A program made the translations under genes and the position numbers. From JAUZRW01 sp034437755 (GTDB taxonomy: Bacteria; Chloroflexota; Anaerolineae; Aggregatilineales; Phototrophicaceae): a DNA stretch of 64,000 nucleotides. This document shows positions 1 to 7,758 of the stretch, piece by piece. Within the stretch, counting starts at the first letter, position 1. Every line of letters begins with the position of its first letter. Below the pieces are notes generated by a model. It did no database searches. It had not been told where the DNA came from and worked only from the letters and a program-made list of their open reading frames with translations. The stretch lies in NCBI GenBank assembly GCA_034437755.1, contig DAOTTV010000101.1, forward strand, positions 7,652 to 71,651, written 5' to 3'.

Positions 1-171
1 GTTTTCTAACATAAAAACACGATTTTTCGCTATTGATACGCCATAGTATCATCCGAAATGACGAAGCACACAAGTGATTCTATGTAACTGTTGCGGCATC
101 ACGCAAAACGGACGTACTGCTTGAGTACGCCCGGTCAGGTCTACGATGAAATTGTCGTGTCTACGCGCTTG

Positions 172-717
172 CTACGCGTTCTGCGCCTGGCGATACCCAT
201 AGGCAGTTGCGGCGGAACCGAGGAAGATGCCGAAGGTCACGTTAGAGATAATCAAAGCGCTGAAGTAGGCGACCGAGCTAATATCCGAGATGCCAATAAC
301 CAACGGCAGGACAATCACGGCAATCACCCAGATGACGACACCGTATAACAAGCCCACCACAATCCAGAAGGCACGCGGCATACGCGGCATGATGCGCGCG
401 AAGATTGCGCCGTAGACAGCACCGATTGACAGGTGCATGATTGTACCGAGCAGAATCGGGAAAACGCCGGTTGCCGCGCCTTCACGCAGGAGAACGCTCG
501 CGATCACACGCGGCGATAACCATACATCTTGTCCGGTAGCAACGGCGAGAATACCGATAATCGCCATGATTGCCACTGACCCCATGAAACCGGCAAATGC
601 ACCGGCACGCACCGGCAATTCGCTGAAGTAAGCCTTGGGCGAACGGGTATCGCGTGTGGGGTCTTGCGAATTATTACTCATCATATTCGGGTACTGTGAC
701 GCATCTGTATTAGCCAT
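172..717 (-). CDS. hypothetical four-helix membrane protein
   Basis: This encodes a 181-residue protein of unknown function. The first 35 residues are polar and Asn/Ser-rich. Four hydrophobic segments follow, roughly at residues 40-62, 82-108, 114-140 and 148-174, with short loops between them, so it should sit in the cytoplasmic membrane. The second segment contains small-residue Gly/Ala packing patterns. There is no catalytic or metal-binding motif that I can recognise. It is transcribed leftward and divergently from the gene at 962. No partner gene is seen on its 3' side before the window edge. Start is the ATG at 717, which leaves a normal N-terminus. It may belong to a broad DUF membrane family, but I do not assign one. 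Confidence 0.75.
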   Translation of the reverse strand: MANTDASQYPNMMSNNSQDPTRDTRSPKAYFSELPVRAGAFAGFMGSVAIMAIIGILAVATGQDVWLSPRVIASVLLREGAATGVFPILLGTIMHLSIGAVYGAIFARIMPRMPRAFWIVVGLLYGVVIWVIAVIVLPLVIGISDISSVAYFSALIISNVTFGIFLGSAATAYGYRQAQNA

Positions 718-889
718 AATACAAGGTCTCCATATCTGTGTGATTTAGTCACCCTTATCATAGGCGATAACGATCACGAAAGGCTTACTTATCAACCCGA
801 CATTCATCATGTACCCATTTGTCTTTCATTTTAGATGACAATCGTCTGTCCGATCAAATGCTTGAATAGCCCAAGTTTTTGTCGATTCG

Positions 890-918
890 TTGTCATTGCC
901 CCCAACTTCCCCTATAAT
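890..918 (+). promoter_or_regulatory. sigma70-type promoter for the gene at 962
   Basis: TTGTCA (890-895) and TATAAT (913-918) are separated by exactly 17 bp and lie 43 nt before the start codon at 962. This is the best full -35/-10 match in the window. Confidence 0.65.
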
Positions 919-961
919 TTGTATAAATCGTAGAGCAGTACGGGTTCAAGAGAGCTAAGTT

Positions 962-1480
962 ATGCCCGATGGAAAGCGACACAACCCCTTTGAAGATTTT
1001 ATCTCTAGTGATTCGTTCGATGTGAGCAAGCTCGATCAACCGATCGCCACATCGTTCGATGGTCTGGACGAACAGATGCAAGTCTTTTTCGAGTCTTTGC
1101 CGCAACCGCTCACGTATGAATTATGGGATACAGAATTAGACGACCAGCAGAAGAACATTTGTGCCTATCTCGTGACGGAATTGATCGATCGTGTCCTGCG
1201 CGAAAACCACGCGGAAGAATTGCAGGATGTGAGCGACGAAGACTTGATTCACTTGCTGACGGTGCCGGTCACGCTGGCGTTACTCGCCCAGCAACGCTTG
1301 CACACCCCGCCCGAAGGCATATTCGAGCCGCCCCAGCGCGAGCAAGGCGAGATCGAACCGCGCCCGACGACCAACGACGAATCGCCAGTATCACCACAGT
1401 TACTCGCTAATTGGGGCGACTTATTCCGAACACTTAAACATAAATTAAACTTATTTTTTAATCGCTTTTTCCGACAATAG
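962..1480 (+). CDS. hypothetical acidic protein
   Basis: This 172-residue protein matches no family that I recognise. It is acidic and soluble-looking for the first 110 residues, with predicted helices (for example around residues 45-85). It has a Pro/Glu-rich linker near residues 115-140. The C-terminus is basic and aromatic (Trp, Phe, Lys, Arg), ending in a short amphipathic helix that could touch membrane. A near-consensus promoter precedes it, and an ATG follows a short purine-rich stretch, supporting a real gene. It is monocistronic as far as can be seen, converging on the lipoprotein gene that ends at 1530. Function is unknown. Confidence 0.7.
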   Translation: MPDGKRHNPFEDFISSDSFDVSKLDQPIATSFDGLDEQMQVFFESLPQPLTYELWDTELDDQQKNICAYLVTELIDRVLRENHAEELQDVSDEDLIHLLTVPVTLALLAQQRLHTPPEGIFEPPQREQGEIEPRPTTNDESPVSPQLLANWGDLFRTLKHKLNLFFNRFFRQ

Positions 1481-1529
1481 TCTTTGCAGGATCGATTGGG
1501 TCAAACATCATGGTGATGTCTCTGGCGCA

Positions 1530-2192
1530 TTAAGACCCCGCAGCGCTTGCCCAACCGCGCACATTGTAGAAGCTGACCGCCGAATAATCACCTGTGCCGG
1601 CGTTCGGTGGCAGGCCCAATGCCAATCCGGTATAGCCATCGCTCAATTGCGTATCTTCGACCCCGCCCAGATACACGCCGTTGACCACCATCCCCAGATA
1701 CGACCCATCGCAAATTGCACGAATAGTGTTGCGTCGTCCGCCATCACTATGGATCGCACGGTGATTCTGCCAGCGTACGAGTGGTACATCCTCGAACTGT
1801 CCCACACGCCGGATCGAGAACGCGCCATCTGCCGAGATGAGGAAGTAATACCCTTGCCCACTGCCACTGCTCCGGCAGATGAGACCGGCGATAGCACGCT
1901 CATAGGTCGTCTTGAACTGTATATCGACTTCGAGAACGGCGTTATTGTGCTGGGTGCGGTTAATCCCCCACAGGAATTGCCCCGGACGACTCAGTAAGCC
2001 GTTATAGGCATCATCCGCTACATAGAGCAACAAGCCGTCTTGATCGACCTCTGTCCATGTGCCAGCACGATCAAAATCATCGCTGAGGATCGGCGCGCCG
2101 ATTTCTACAACGCGGCGGGCTTCTTGGGGTGGTCGTTGCGGGATACAGGCGATTAGCAGGAGGCTGAGCAAGACAAACAGCATAAGACGCAT
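1530..2192 (-). CDS. lipoprotein with LamG/concanavalin-like domain
   Basis: The 220-residue product starts with a short lipoprotein signal: a hydrophobic stretch of about 14 residues followed by a Leu-Ile-Ala-Cys lipobox, with the lipidated Cys at about residue 16. The rest reads as a beta-sandwich of the LamG / DUF1080 type. An N-terminal DDFD-type strand is followed by repeating Gly/Asn-turn strands. Such domains usually bind or cleave polysaccharide, but no catalytic site can be named here. The open frame extends upstream into the thioesterase gene. I chose the ATG at 2192 because it places the signal peptide at the very start. It lies directly after the thioesterase gene on the same strand and may be cotranscribed. 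Confidence 0.75.
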   Translation of the reverse strand: MRLMLFVLLSLLLIACIPQRPPQEARRVVEIGAPILSDDFDRAGTWTEVDQDGLLLYVADDAYNGLLSRPGQFLWGINRTQHNNAVLEVDIQFKTTYERAIAGLICRSSGSGQGYYFLISADGAFSIRRVGQFEDVPLVRWQNHRAIHSDGGRRNTIRAICDGSYLGMVVNGVYLGGVEDTQLSDGYTGLALGLPPNAGTGDYSAVSFYNVRGWASAAGS

Positions 2193-2224
2193 GATTGGTA
2201 GCAAGCTTTCTGTTAGATAGCGGG

Positions 2225-2698
2225 TCACGACATCAAGCGCGATTGCACGCGCACGGCGACCGTTTCGCCAGTGACAACCAGCGTATCTTCGGCGTAAATC
2301 TCGCAAGTGACAACCGCCTTACGATCGTCGATATCTTTGATGCGCGCCTCTAATCGCAAGGGGACACCCATCGGGGTCGGCTTCTTGTAGGAGACGTTGA
2401 GATTGCCCGTCACACAGGTGATCTCTGGCTCTGTGCCCGGCTCGCGTCCGGCGCGGTCATAGAGAGCGGCAATCGCCGTGCCGATGCTATGACAATCAAT
2501 GAGGCTAGCGAGCAAACCACCGTATACATAGCCCGGAAATGCCGTGTGTTCGGGGCGCGGTGTGAAGTGGCATCGCCCGACCTCACCATCCCATTGCGTT
2601 TCAATGTGTAAGCCTTGCGGGTTATTGACCCCACAGCCATAGCAAATCGCCGCCTCGGGGTTGTAATGATGTTGGATGGGTTTGGGAGCATCGCTCAT
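2225..2698 (-). CDS. PaaI-family hotdog-fold thioesterase
   Basis: This is a 157-residue hotdog protein of the PaaI/4HBT group, which hydrolyses acyl-CoA thioesters in the cytoplasm. An N-terminal Cys-x-Gly-Cys-Gly motif near residue 20 is typical of a PaaI subgroup. The central helix with Gly-Gly-Leu-Leu-Ala-Ser-Leu-Ile-Asp is the usual hotdog helix carrying the catalytic acid (Asp here). The C-terminal strands are complete and the length is normal. The frame also opens at a TTG two codons upstream, but the ATG at 2698 follows an AGAAGGA ribosome site. The substrate cannot be told from sequence. The lipoprotein gene follows on the same strand. Confidence 0.85.
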   Translation of the reverse strand: MSDAPKPIQHHYNPEAAICYGCGVNNPQGLHIETQWDGEVGRCHFTPRPEHTAFPGYVYGGLLASLIDCHSIGTAIAALYDRAGREPGTEPEITCVTGNLNVSYKKPTPMGVPLRLEARIKDIDDRKAVVTCEIYAEDTLVVTGETVAVRVQSRLMS

Positions 2699-2750
2699 AA
2701 TCAATCATTCCTTCTTAAATCCGTCTTCAAAAAATAGGTCATATATCCGG

Positions 2751-3170
2751 TTATTCTTCTATATCATACCCGTGTTGTTCGTAGAATTCACGCTTATCCT
2801 GACGTACTTTGCGTAAAATTTGCCAGAATGTCCCGGCTGACCATGTGAGATAAGATGTGAGGGGCGCAATGCTCTCAATATCTATGTGCGTTTCGACTTT
2901 GCCCTGCGGGTCGCGGGTCGTCGTCTCGACCCATGTGTACAACACGTTAGGGCTCAGTTGATTCGTATCCACAGATGCCGTGAACCATTGCCGATAATCA
3001 TCATCATCACTGATAGGCGGGGTGAGGTTTTTACAGAATACACGAATTGGTGAGTGAAGTGTCATATCATGTTGCCGACAGCGATATTCTCCATTTTGCT
3101 GACGCACCATGTAACGGCAGTGGACACAATCTGGCATTGTGCCTGACTTTTGCATAGCCCATCCTTGCAT
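2751..3170 (-). CDS. hypothetical Cys-rich small protein
   Basis: This 139-residue protein has a Cys-x-x-Cys pair near residue 15, another Cys about 16 residues later and a fourth near residue 47 (Phe-Cys-Lys-Asn-Leu). The pattern suggests a small metal-binding or Fe-S-like N-terminal domain. The C-terminal half is acidic/aromatic with no recognisable motif. A TATAAT-like -10 hexamer (complement of 3201-3206) lies about 31 nt upstream of the start. It is followed on the same strand by the thioesterase gene about 50 bp away. I do not recognise the family. Confidence 0.65.
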   Translation of the reverse strand: MQGWAMQKSGTMPDCVHCRYMVRQQNGEYRCRQHDMTLHSPIRVFCKNLTPPISDDDDYRQWFTASVDTNQLSPNVLYTWVETTTRDPQGKVETHIDIESIAPLTSYLTWSAGTFWQILRKVRQDKREFYEQHGYDIEE

Positions 3171-3285
3171 AATTAACGATTGTGATAGTTATCACCGCGC
3201 ATTATAGGGAGCATGCATTAAGAAATATCGATAGAGGCTAAGATTTAATCTCGTATTTAACGATATTTCACACAGAATCATAATG

Positions 3286-3315
3286 CTCGCCTGCCCCGCT
3301 GGCAGGGCAGACGAG
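3286..3315 (-). terminator. hairpin after msrA
   Basis: A GC-rich hairpin lies 17-46 nt after the msrA stop: arms CTCG-n-CTGCCC and GGGCAG-n-CGAG with one mismatch and an 8-nt loop. There is no good U-tract, so it may be a Rho-assisted terminator or an mRNA-stabilising structure. Confidence 0.4.
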
Positions 3316-3331
3316 ATCGTACCCATCATGC

Positions 3332-3868
3332 TTATGCCTTCAGGCGTTCCATGTGTTGCTTACGAAACTTGGCAACTTTGGGGGCGATGATAATCTGGCA
3401 GTAGCCCGCCAGCGGGTTGTTCTCGAAGTAATCTTGGTGATAATCTTCAGCGACGTAAAACGTATCGAACGCGCTGACTTCGGTCACGACGGGATCCGTC
3501 CACGTATCGCCAGCGTTGACCGCTTCGATTTTTGCGTCAGCAATGCGCTTCTGTTCGTCATCGTGGTAGAAGATAGCACTGCGGTATTGCGGCCCGACAT
3601 CATTGCCCTGACGATCAGGCGTTGTCGGGTCATGGATGGTGAAGAAGACATCGAGCAAGTCACCAAAGCTGATGACATCGTTATCATATTCGATCTGCAC
3701 GACTTCGGCATGTCCGGTCGTTTTCGTGCAGACCTGCTGATACGTCGGGTTCTCGACATGACCGCCACTATAGCCCGATACAACCGATGTCACGCCTTTG
3801 AGTTCTTTATAAACAGCTTCTAAACACCAAAAACAACCGCCACCTAGTGTTGCAACTTCTTTTGCCAT
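3332..3868 (-). CDS. msrA: peptide-methionine (S)-S-oxide reductase
   Basis: MsrA reduces methionine-S-sulfoxide in proteins back to methionine, using thioredoxin, and protects the cytoplasm from oxidative damage. The 178-residue product has the family signature Gly-Cys-Phe-Trp-Cys with catalytic Cys12. It also has the conserved Gly-Tyr-Ser-Gly-Gly, the Gly-His-Ala-Glu-Val and the Tyr-His-Gln-Asp-Tyr motifs of the active site. The length is standard and there is no fused MsrB domain. A longer frame opens at a TTG that overlaps the ribosome site. The ATG at 3868 sits about 8 nt after GAGAAGGA and is preferred. It appears monocistronic, with a hairpin downstream. Confidence 0.95.
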   Translation of the reverse strand: MAKEVATLGGGCFWCLEAVYKELKGVTSVVSGYSGGHVENPTYQQVCTKTTGHAEVVQIEYDNDVISFGDLLDVFFTIHDPTTPDRQGNDVGPQYRSAIFYHDDEQKRIADAKIEAVNAGDTWTDPVVTEVSAFDTFYVAEDYHQDYFENNPLAGYCQIIIAPKVAKFRKQHMERLKA

Positions 3869-3977
3869 GTGCTTTATCCTTCTCAAACTAGCTCAAATAT
3901 TGATCGTGTATATACCGTTACAGCATACGTTGATTGGCTTACAGTCGCATCAATCAGCGTTGGAATGCTATTAGAGA

Positions 3978-4979
3978 TTATGGCAATGCCAGCGTCGTGT
4001 GCAAGGGCAAATGATCGCTCCCCAGCGGCACACCCAGACTCGCGTCGATGGGGACGAAAGGCGCAGAATGCCACACATAATCCAGTCGTACCAGTGGCGG
4101 CAACCAGTTGCCTAGTTCTTCCGATGCGCCTGCCGGCCACGTAAAGCCCAGTTGCCAGCGCGTATGACGATACACATCGCCGAAACTGCGCGCGATCGTG
4201 TCGTAGATCGGCGAAAATTCGCTCATATTGAAGTCACCGCCGATGATAGTCGGGTTTGTCTCGCTATTTGCGAGCGCGATCACTGTCGAAATCTGGCGAT
4301 TGCGGCGCGTCTCGTCATAGCGCAAGAGCAGAAAGCGATCGGCATTGTCATCGAGTGGCATCCACAGATGCACGTTATAAACCGTCACCGCTTGCCCATC
4401 AACATCGAACACAACACGCTGTTGGACGCTATCTTCCACGTCGATATTGTCGGCTTCGAGGATGGGATAGCGCGATAAGACATAATGCCGATTCTCGTTC
4501 GGGGTCTGTAACACATCGCGATGCGGATAGACTTCGATCAAGCGCGATAGCGGCGCACCAACTTCTTGCAACAGCACAATATCGGCTGACTGCGCCATCA
4601 GCCACTCTTGTACTGCGTCCAATTCTTGATTCTGTGGATACACGTTGAAGGTGACGACATCTAGTGCTATCGCGTCAGGCGGCGGCGGTGTCGGGTCAAG
4701 CACGGGCAGGATACGTAAGCCCCAGATAATCCCGGCGATGATCAGCAGAAGTAGATAGCGCAATGCCAACCGCCCCGCCCCGACTAAAATCATGATGACA
4801 AAGGCGATCAGCGCGACGAAGAACAGATATGGCAAGCCGTTATACAACAGGTTGAGCCAGCGCGCTTCCCAGCGCACGACGAAACGCGCAATGCAATAGA
4901 CGATGAGAAAGAGCCAATACAAGTTGAGCAGTAGCGATGCCGTAATTTGTAGGCGCGTTTGCGTATCCCGATCATTCAT
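3978..4979 (-). CDS. membrane-anchored endonuclease/exonuclease/phosphatase family protein
   Basis: The 333-residue protein has three N-terminal membrane segments (about residues 10-33, 45-68 and 72-90). An endonuclease/exonuclease/phosphatase (DNase I-like) domain follows from about residue 105. The domain's metal and catalytic motifs are present: Leu-Gln-Glu-Val, Gly-Gly-Asp-Phe-Asn, Leu-Asp-Tyr-Val-Trp and the C-terminal Gly-Ser-Asp-His-Leu-Pro. This fold cleaves phosphodiester or phosphomonoester bonds in nucleic acids, phospholipids or inositol phosphates. The three-helix N-terminal anchor is a common bacterial architecture that probably places the enzyme outside the membrane. The substrate is unknown. 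A leftward extended -10 promoter lies 39 nt upstream of the start, inside the intergenic gap after the TIR gene. Confidence 0.85.
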   Translation of the reverse strand: MNDRDTQTRLQITASLLLNLYWLFLIVYCIARFVVRWEARWLNLLYNGLPYLFFVALIAFVIMILVGAGRLALRYLLLLIIAGIIWGLRILPVLDPTPPPPDAIALDVVTFNVYPQNQELDAVQEWLMAQSADIVLLQEVGAPLSRLIEVYPHRDVLQTPNENRHYVLSRYPILEADNIDVEDSVQQRVVFDVDGQAVTVYNVHLWMPLDDNADRFLLLRYDETRRNRQISTVIALANSETNPTIIGGDFNMSEFSPIYDTIARSFGDVYRHTRWQLGFTWPAGASEELGNWLPPLVRLDYVWHSAPFVPIDASLGVPLGSDHLPLHTTLALP

Positions 4980-5017
4980 AGGTCGATGTATCCTTTTTGG
5001 TTAGTTAAGCCCTCCCG

Positions 5018-5026
5018 ACTATAACA
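5018..5026 (-). promoter_or_regulatory. extended -10 promoter of the gene starting at 4979
   Basis: Reading leftward the sequence is TGT-TATAGT, an extended -10 element 39 nt before the ATG at 4979. No clear -35 box is seen. Confidence 0.45.
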
Positions 5027-5030
5027 CGGA

Positions 5031-6269
5031 TCATGACGGGCAGGCGGGCACAATTTCATCGTTGATTTCAGGACGGACAAGCGTGAAAGGCGTGATGACG
5101 ACGTAGCCATCGAACCAGCTAGCATCGCGTTGGGGATCATCCTGAAAGAGATCATAGCGTACCTGATACCAGTTGAAGCGGCTATCAACACCCTCGGCAC
5201 GGCAGATGACTTCCACACTCTCATTCGCGCCCATTTCGCCCACCAGCAAATCCGAGCAATCTGTCTCTAGGCACACGCGCCGATACAATTCTTTATCGAT
5301 CAAGAAGCGCACCTGCTGGACAGAAATCGGCGTAGCCGTCGGCGGGCCAGATGTGCGCGTCATCGGTGTTGTAAGGTTGGCACTTGTCGCAGTCGGCGCG
5401 GACGTATTGGTGATGATCGCCAGCGTGTCTGACGGTACGCCGCCGATAGTAACGGTCGGGATGGGGGTCGGGCTAGCCGGATCAGTCGGGCGTATCGTCA
5501 AGGTTGGCGGTGCGGTGCGCGTCACCTGTACGATCGGTGTTGGAGGTGCGAGATTATTCAAAGCGCGGCGAACGTCACCGAGATCAATCCCGATGAAACG
5601 CCCATACACCAAGCGCACGACGAACACCAGCACGACGAGCGTCATCCCGCCCAGAAGCACCTGCCCGATGCGATAATGTAGCACACGCATGACGAGATCA
5701 GCGAGGCGACCGGGCACGAAATCATAGATCAGATGGCGCAACCAGACCGGCACCCGCGTTGCGGATTTTTGCGGGGCATAACGCGCCTTATAGCGATCGT
5801 CGGCGGCTCGTATGTCAGCCGGCGTGATCGTTGGCAACGCGCGCGAGGGCAACGGCATGTGCTGGGTTAGCTCGGCAATCTGGCTGTCAAAGGCTTGACC
5901 GTCACTGATTGTCACCGGCGCGATCGTCGTCAGCTTACTCAGAGCTGGCGGCAATTGTTGTTCAGTCGGCATCGTCGCCCGATCAACCAAAATCGGGATC
6001 ACGAGCAGGCGCGTCGCATCGAGGGCGTTATTCAAAATCCGCAGATGCGCCGCCCCGCGCTGGCGCAGATCGCGCACCCAGTTCGCCCCGATGAGGATGA
6101 GCATCACATCCGCTCGCAGGATAGCGTTGCTCAAGGCCTGAGCGGGCGTGTTGCCATCCGGCACGAAAATATCGTCGTCGCTATAGCCCCAGGCTGTCGT
6201 CAACGCGGTCTGGATACGGCGTGCCATCTGGCGGGTTGATTGGTGGTGATACAACAAAATTTGAGTCAT
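5031..6269 (-). CDS. TIR-domain transmembrane protein with extracellular SH3-like tail
   Basis: The 412-residue protein has three parts. Residues 1-138 form a TIR-like (TIR_2) flavodoxin-type domain: an N-terminal strand, a DDDIFVPD-type second strand, a VMLILIGANW third strand and a LLVIPILVD fourth strand. A single membrane helix spans about 202-222. A Thr/Pro/Ser-rich linker (245-315) follows, then a C-terminal domain (about 316-405) with four Cys that looks like a bacterial SH3-type fold. By eye, the position of the usual NADase Glu is Asn (residue 80 or 81), so catalysis is doubtful. The inferred topology is TIR inside and SH3-like domain outside, which would suit sensing at the wall. 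It lies downstream of an amidase gene on the same strand. The TIR call is good; the function is open. Confidence 0.75.
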   Translation of the reverse strand: MTQILLYHHQSTRQMARRIQTALTTAWGYSDDDIFVPDGNTPAQALSNAILRADVMLILIGANWVRDLRQRGAAHLRILNNALDATRLLVIPILVDRATMPTEQQLPPALSKLTTIAPVTISDGQAFDSQIAELTQHMPLPSRALPTITPADIRAADDRYKARYAPQKSATRVPVWLRHLIYDFVPGRLADLVMRVLHYRIGQVLLGGMTLVVLVFVVRLVYGRFIGIDLGDVRRALNNLAPPTPIVQVTRTAPPTLTIRPTDPASPTPIPTVTIGGVPSDTLAIITNTSAPTATSANLTTPMTRTSGPPTATPISVQQVRFLIDKELYRRVCLETDCSDLLVGEMGANESVEVICRAEGVDSRFNWYQVRYDLFQDDPQRDASWFDGYVVITPFTLVRPEINDEIVPACPS

Positions 6270-6319
6270 GACGGTCTGTACATTTCATCCGTGTGACAAG
6301 CTACACAAATTCGCCTGAC

Positions 6320-6328
6320 AGTATAGCA
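6320..6328 (-). promoter_or_regulatory. extended -10 promoter of the TIR gene
   Basis: Leftward TGC-TATACT lies 51 nt upstream of the ATG at 6269, between the TIR gene and the amidase gene. It suggests that the TIR gene has its own promoter. Confidence 0.45.
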
Positions 6329-6355
6329 GAGATCGTAAGCCATCGTAAGCCAACG

Positions 6356-7684
6356 TCACGGAACCGGGGTCGCGGTCGCCGTCGCACGCGGGCGTGGCGT
6401 AGGACTCGCGATATTGATCGCATTTTCGCCTCGTAGGAAACACTCAATCCCGTTGATGAGACCGGTGACGATCACATCTTGTCGCTGGGTCAACAACTCG
6501 CGGTCATTACGCATGAAGCCCATTTCCAAGATAGCCGCCGGTGTCAGCGCGTGAATCTCGCGGAAGGTGTGGTAATCGGTCATGTCCAGCGTCAGCGTGA
6601 AGCGTCGCTCCAGTTCAGTCGATCGGGCATAGTAGAGCGCGATACACTCGGCGAGCGCATCATCCGCCCCGCCTACCGGACGAGCCGCCGCCCGCGAGAC
6701 CAGAAACGCAGTCGCATCCGGGCCGTAATCGCGGCAATCGTTGGAATGCAGAGAGACCAATGCTGAAGCGCGATAGTTCTCAAGGCGCGGGTCAAATTCA
6801 TCCAGCAAGTCCACCACATAGCCGCGATCAATCAGCGCATTCGTCAGGCGCTGGGCAATATCGAAGTTGATCTCAGCTTCGGTCAAGCCATCCGGGCATA
6901 TCGCGCCGGGGTCGTTCTCTGGCCCGCGATGACCGGAGACGATCCCGATACGCTGGAGATAATTAGGCGTGACCGGCGGCACTGTCGGTGATGCTTGAAC
7001 GACGGGCACAGCTTGCGGGCGTTCTGTCGCTACCGCCGCCGGCAGACGATTCGCAACAATCGGATTGATGAATGCCGGATCCGTGAACCACGTGAAGATC
7101 GTCGAGGCAAGCGCGGCGGCGAATACACTGATGAAAATCGTGCGGATAAAGCCACCAATCATGCCCACGCGCCGCTTGCGCCGCCGTTCGCGCCGGCGGC
7201 GCAGGCGACGGATGCGCTGTTCTTCGAGCTTTGCCTGTCGCTCATCGTCGTCAATATCCGGCGCTTGATAAATCGGCACGCGCCCTAGAGGACGCTTGGG
7301 AAGTGTCGGGTCGGCGGGTGGTGGCGCGGGGTCGGCCTCAGCATCATGATGATCATCCGGCGGGCTGTCAGCAGTCGATACATCTGGCAGATCCGGCTCA
7401 TCAGCGGGCACATTGGGCGGTTGAAAGGTCGCCGGTCGCGTGTGGATTGCGCGCGTGTCATCGTAGGTTAGCGACGGTTCGTCAGCTGGTTCGGCAGACG
7501 GCGCATCATCCGCCGTTGTATCGGTCGATGCGGAATCAGCATCGTCGGCGCTATCATTGGCTTCGATGACGGGCGACTGCCCTTGCTCGGCACGACGGGC
7601 GGCGGCTTGACGCATCATCTCCAGAAAGAGCGTCGATGGGGATAAATCATCCGGTTCTGAGTTGGGCGACTTTTTATCGGGCAT
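6356..7684 (-). CDS. membrane-anchored N-acetylmuramoyl-L-alanine amidase (Amidase_3)
   Basis: This 442-residue protein should cleave the bond between N-acetylmuramic acid and the L-alanine of the stem peptide in peptidoglycan. The zinc ligands and catalytic Glu of Amidase_3 are visible: His252 (Gly-His-Arg-Gly), Glu271, His313 (Ser-Leu-His-Ser-Asn) and Glu387 (Leu-Glu-Met-Gly-Phe). Before the enzyme domain come a 150-residue acidic, Asp/Pro/Ala-rich disordered cytoplasmic region, a very basic Arg-rich patch (about 157-173) and one membrane helix (about 176-200). The long acidic cytoplasmic tail is unusual for the family and could recruit partners. The C-terminus is Thr/Pro-rich. It lies between the propeller gene and the TIR gene on the same strand. 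Confidence 0.88.
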   Translation of the reverse strand: MPDKKSPNSEPDDLSPSTLFLEMMRQAAARRAEQGQSPVIEANDSADDADSASTDTTADDAPSAEPADEPSLTYDDTRAIHTRPATFQPPNVPADEPDLPDVSTADSPPDDHHDAEADPAPPPADPTLPKRPLGRVPIYQAPDIDDDERQAKLEEQRIRRLRRRRERRRKRRVGMIGGFIRTIFISVFAAALASTIFTWFTDPAFINPIVANRLPAAVATERPQAVPVVQASPTVPPVTPNYLQRIGIVSGHRGPENDPGAICPDGLTEAEINFDIAQRLTNALIDRGYVVDLLDEFDPRLENYRASALVSLHSNDCRDYGPDATAFLVSRAAARPVGGADDALAECIALYYARSTELERRFTLTLDMTDYHTFREIHALTPAAILEMGFMRNDRELLTQRQDVIVTGLINGIECFLRGENAINIASPTPRPRATATATPVP

Positions 7685-7758
7685 TGGGCTTATCCTGCTG
7701 GCTGACGATCGGTGCTAGTTTAATTTAAGGCGGGCAAATGTGCCACTGATAAGGCCGC

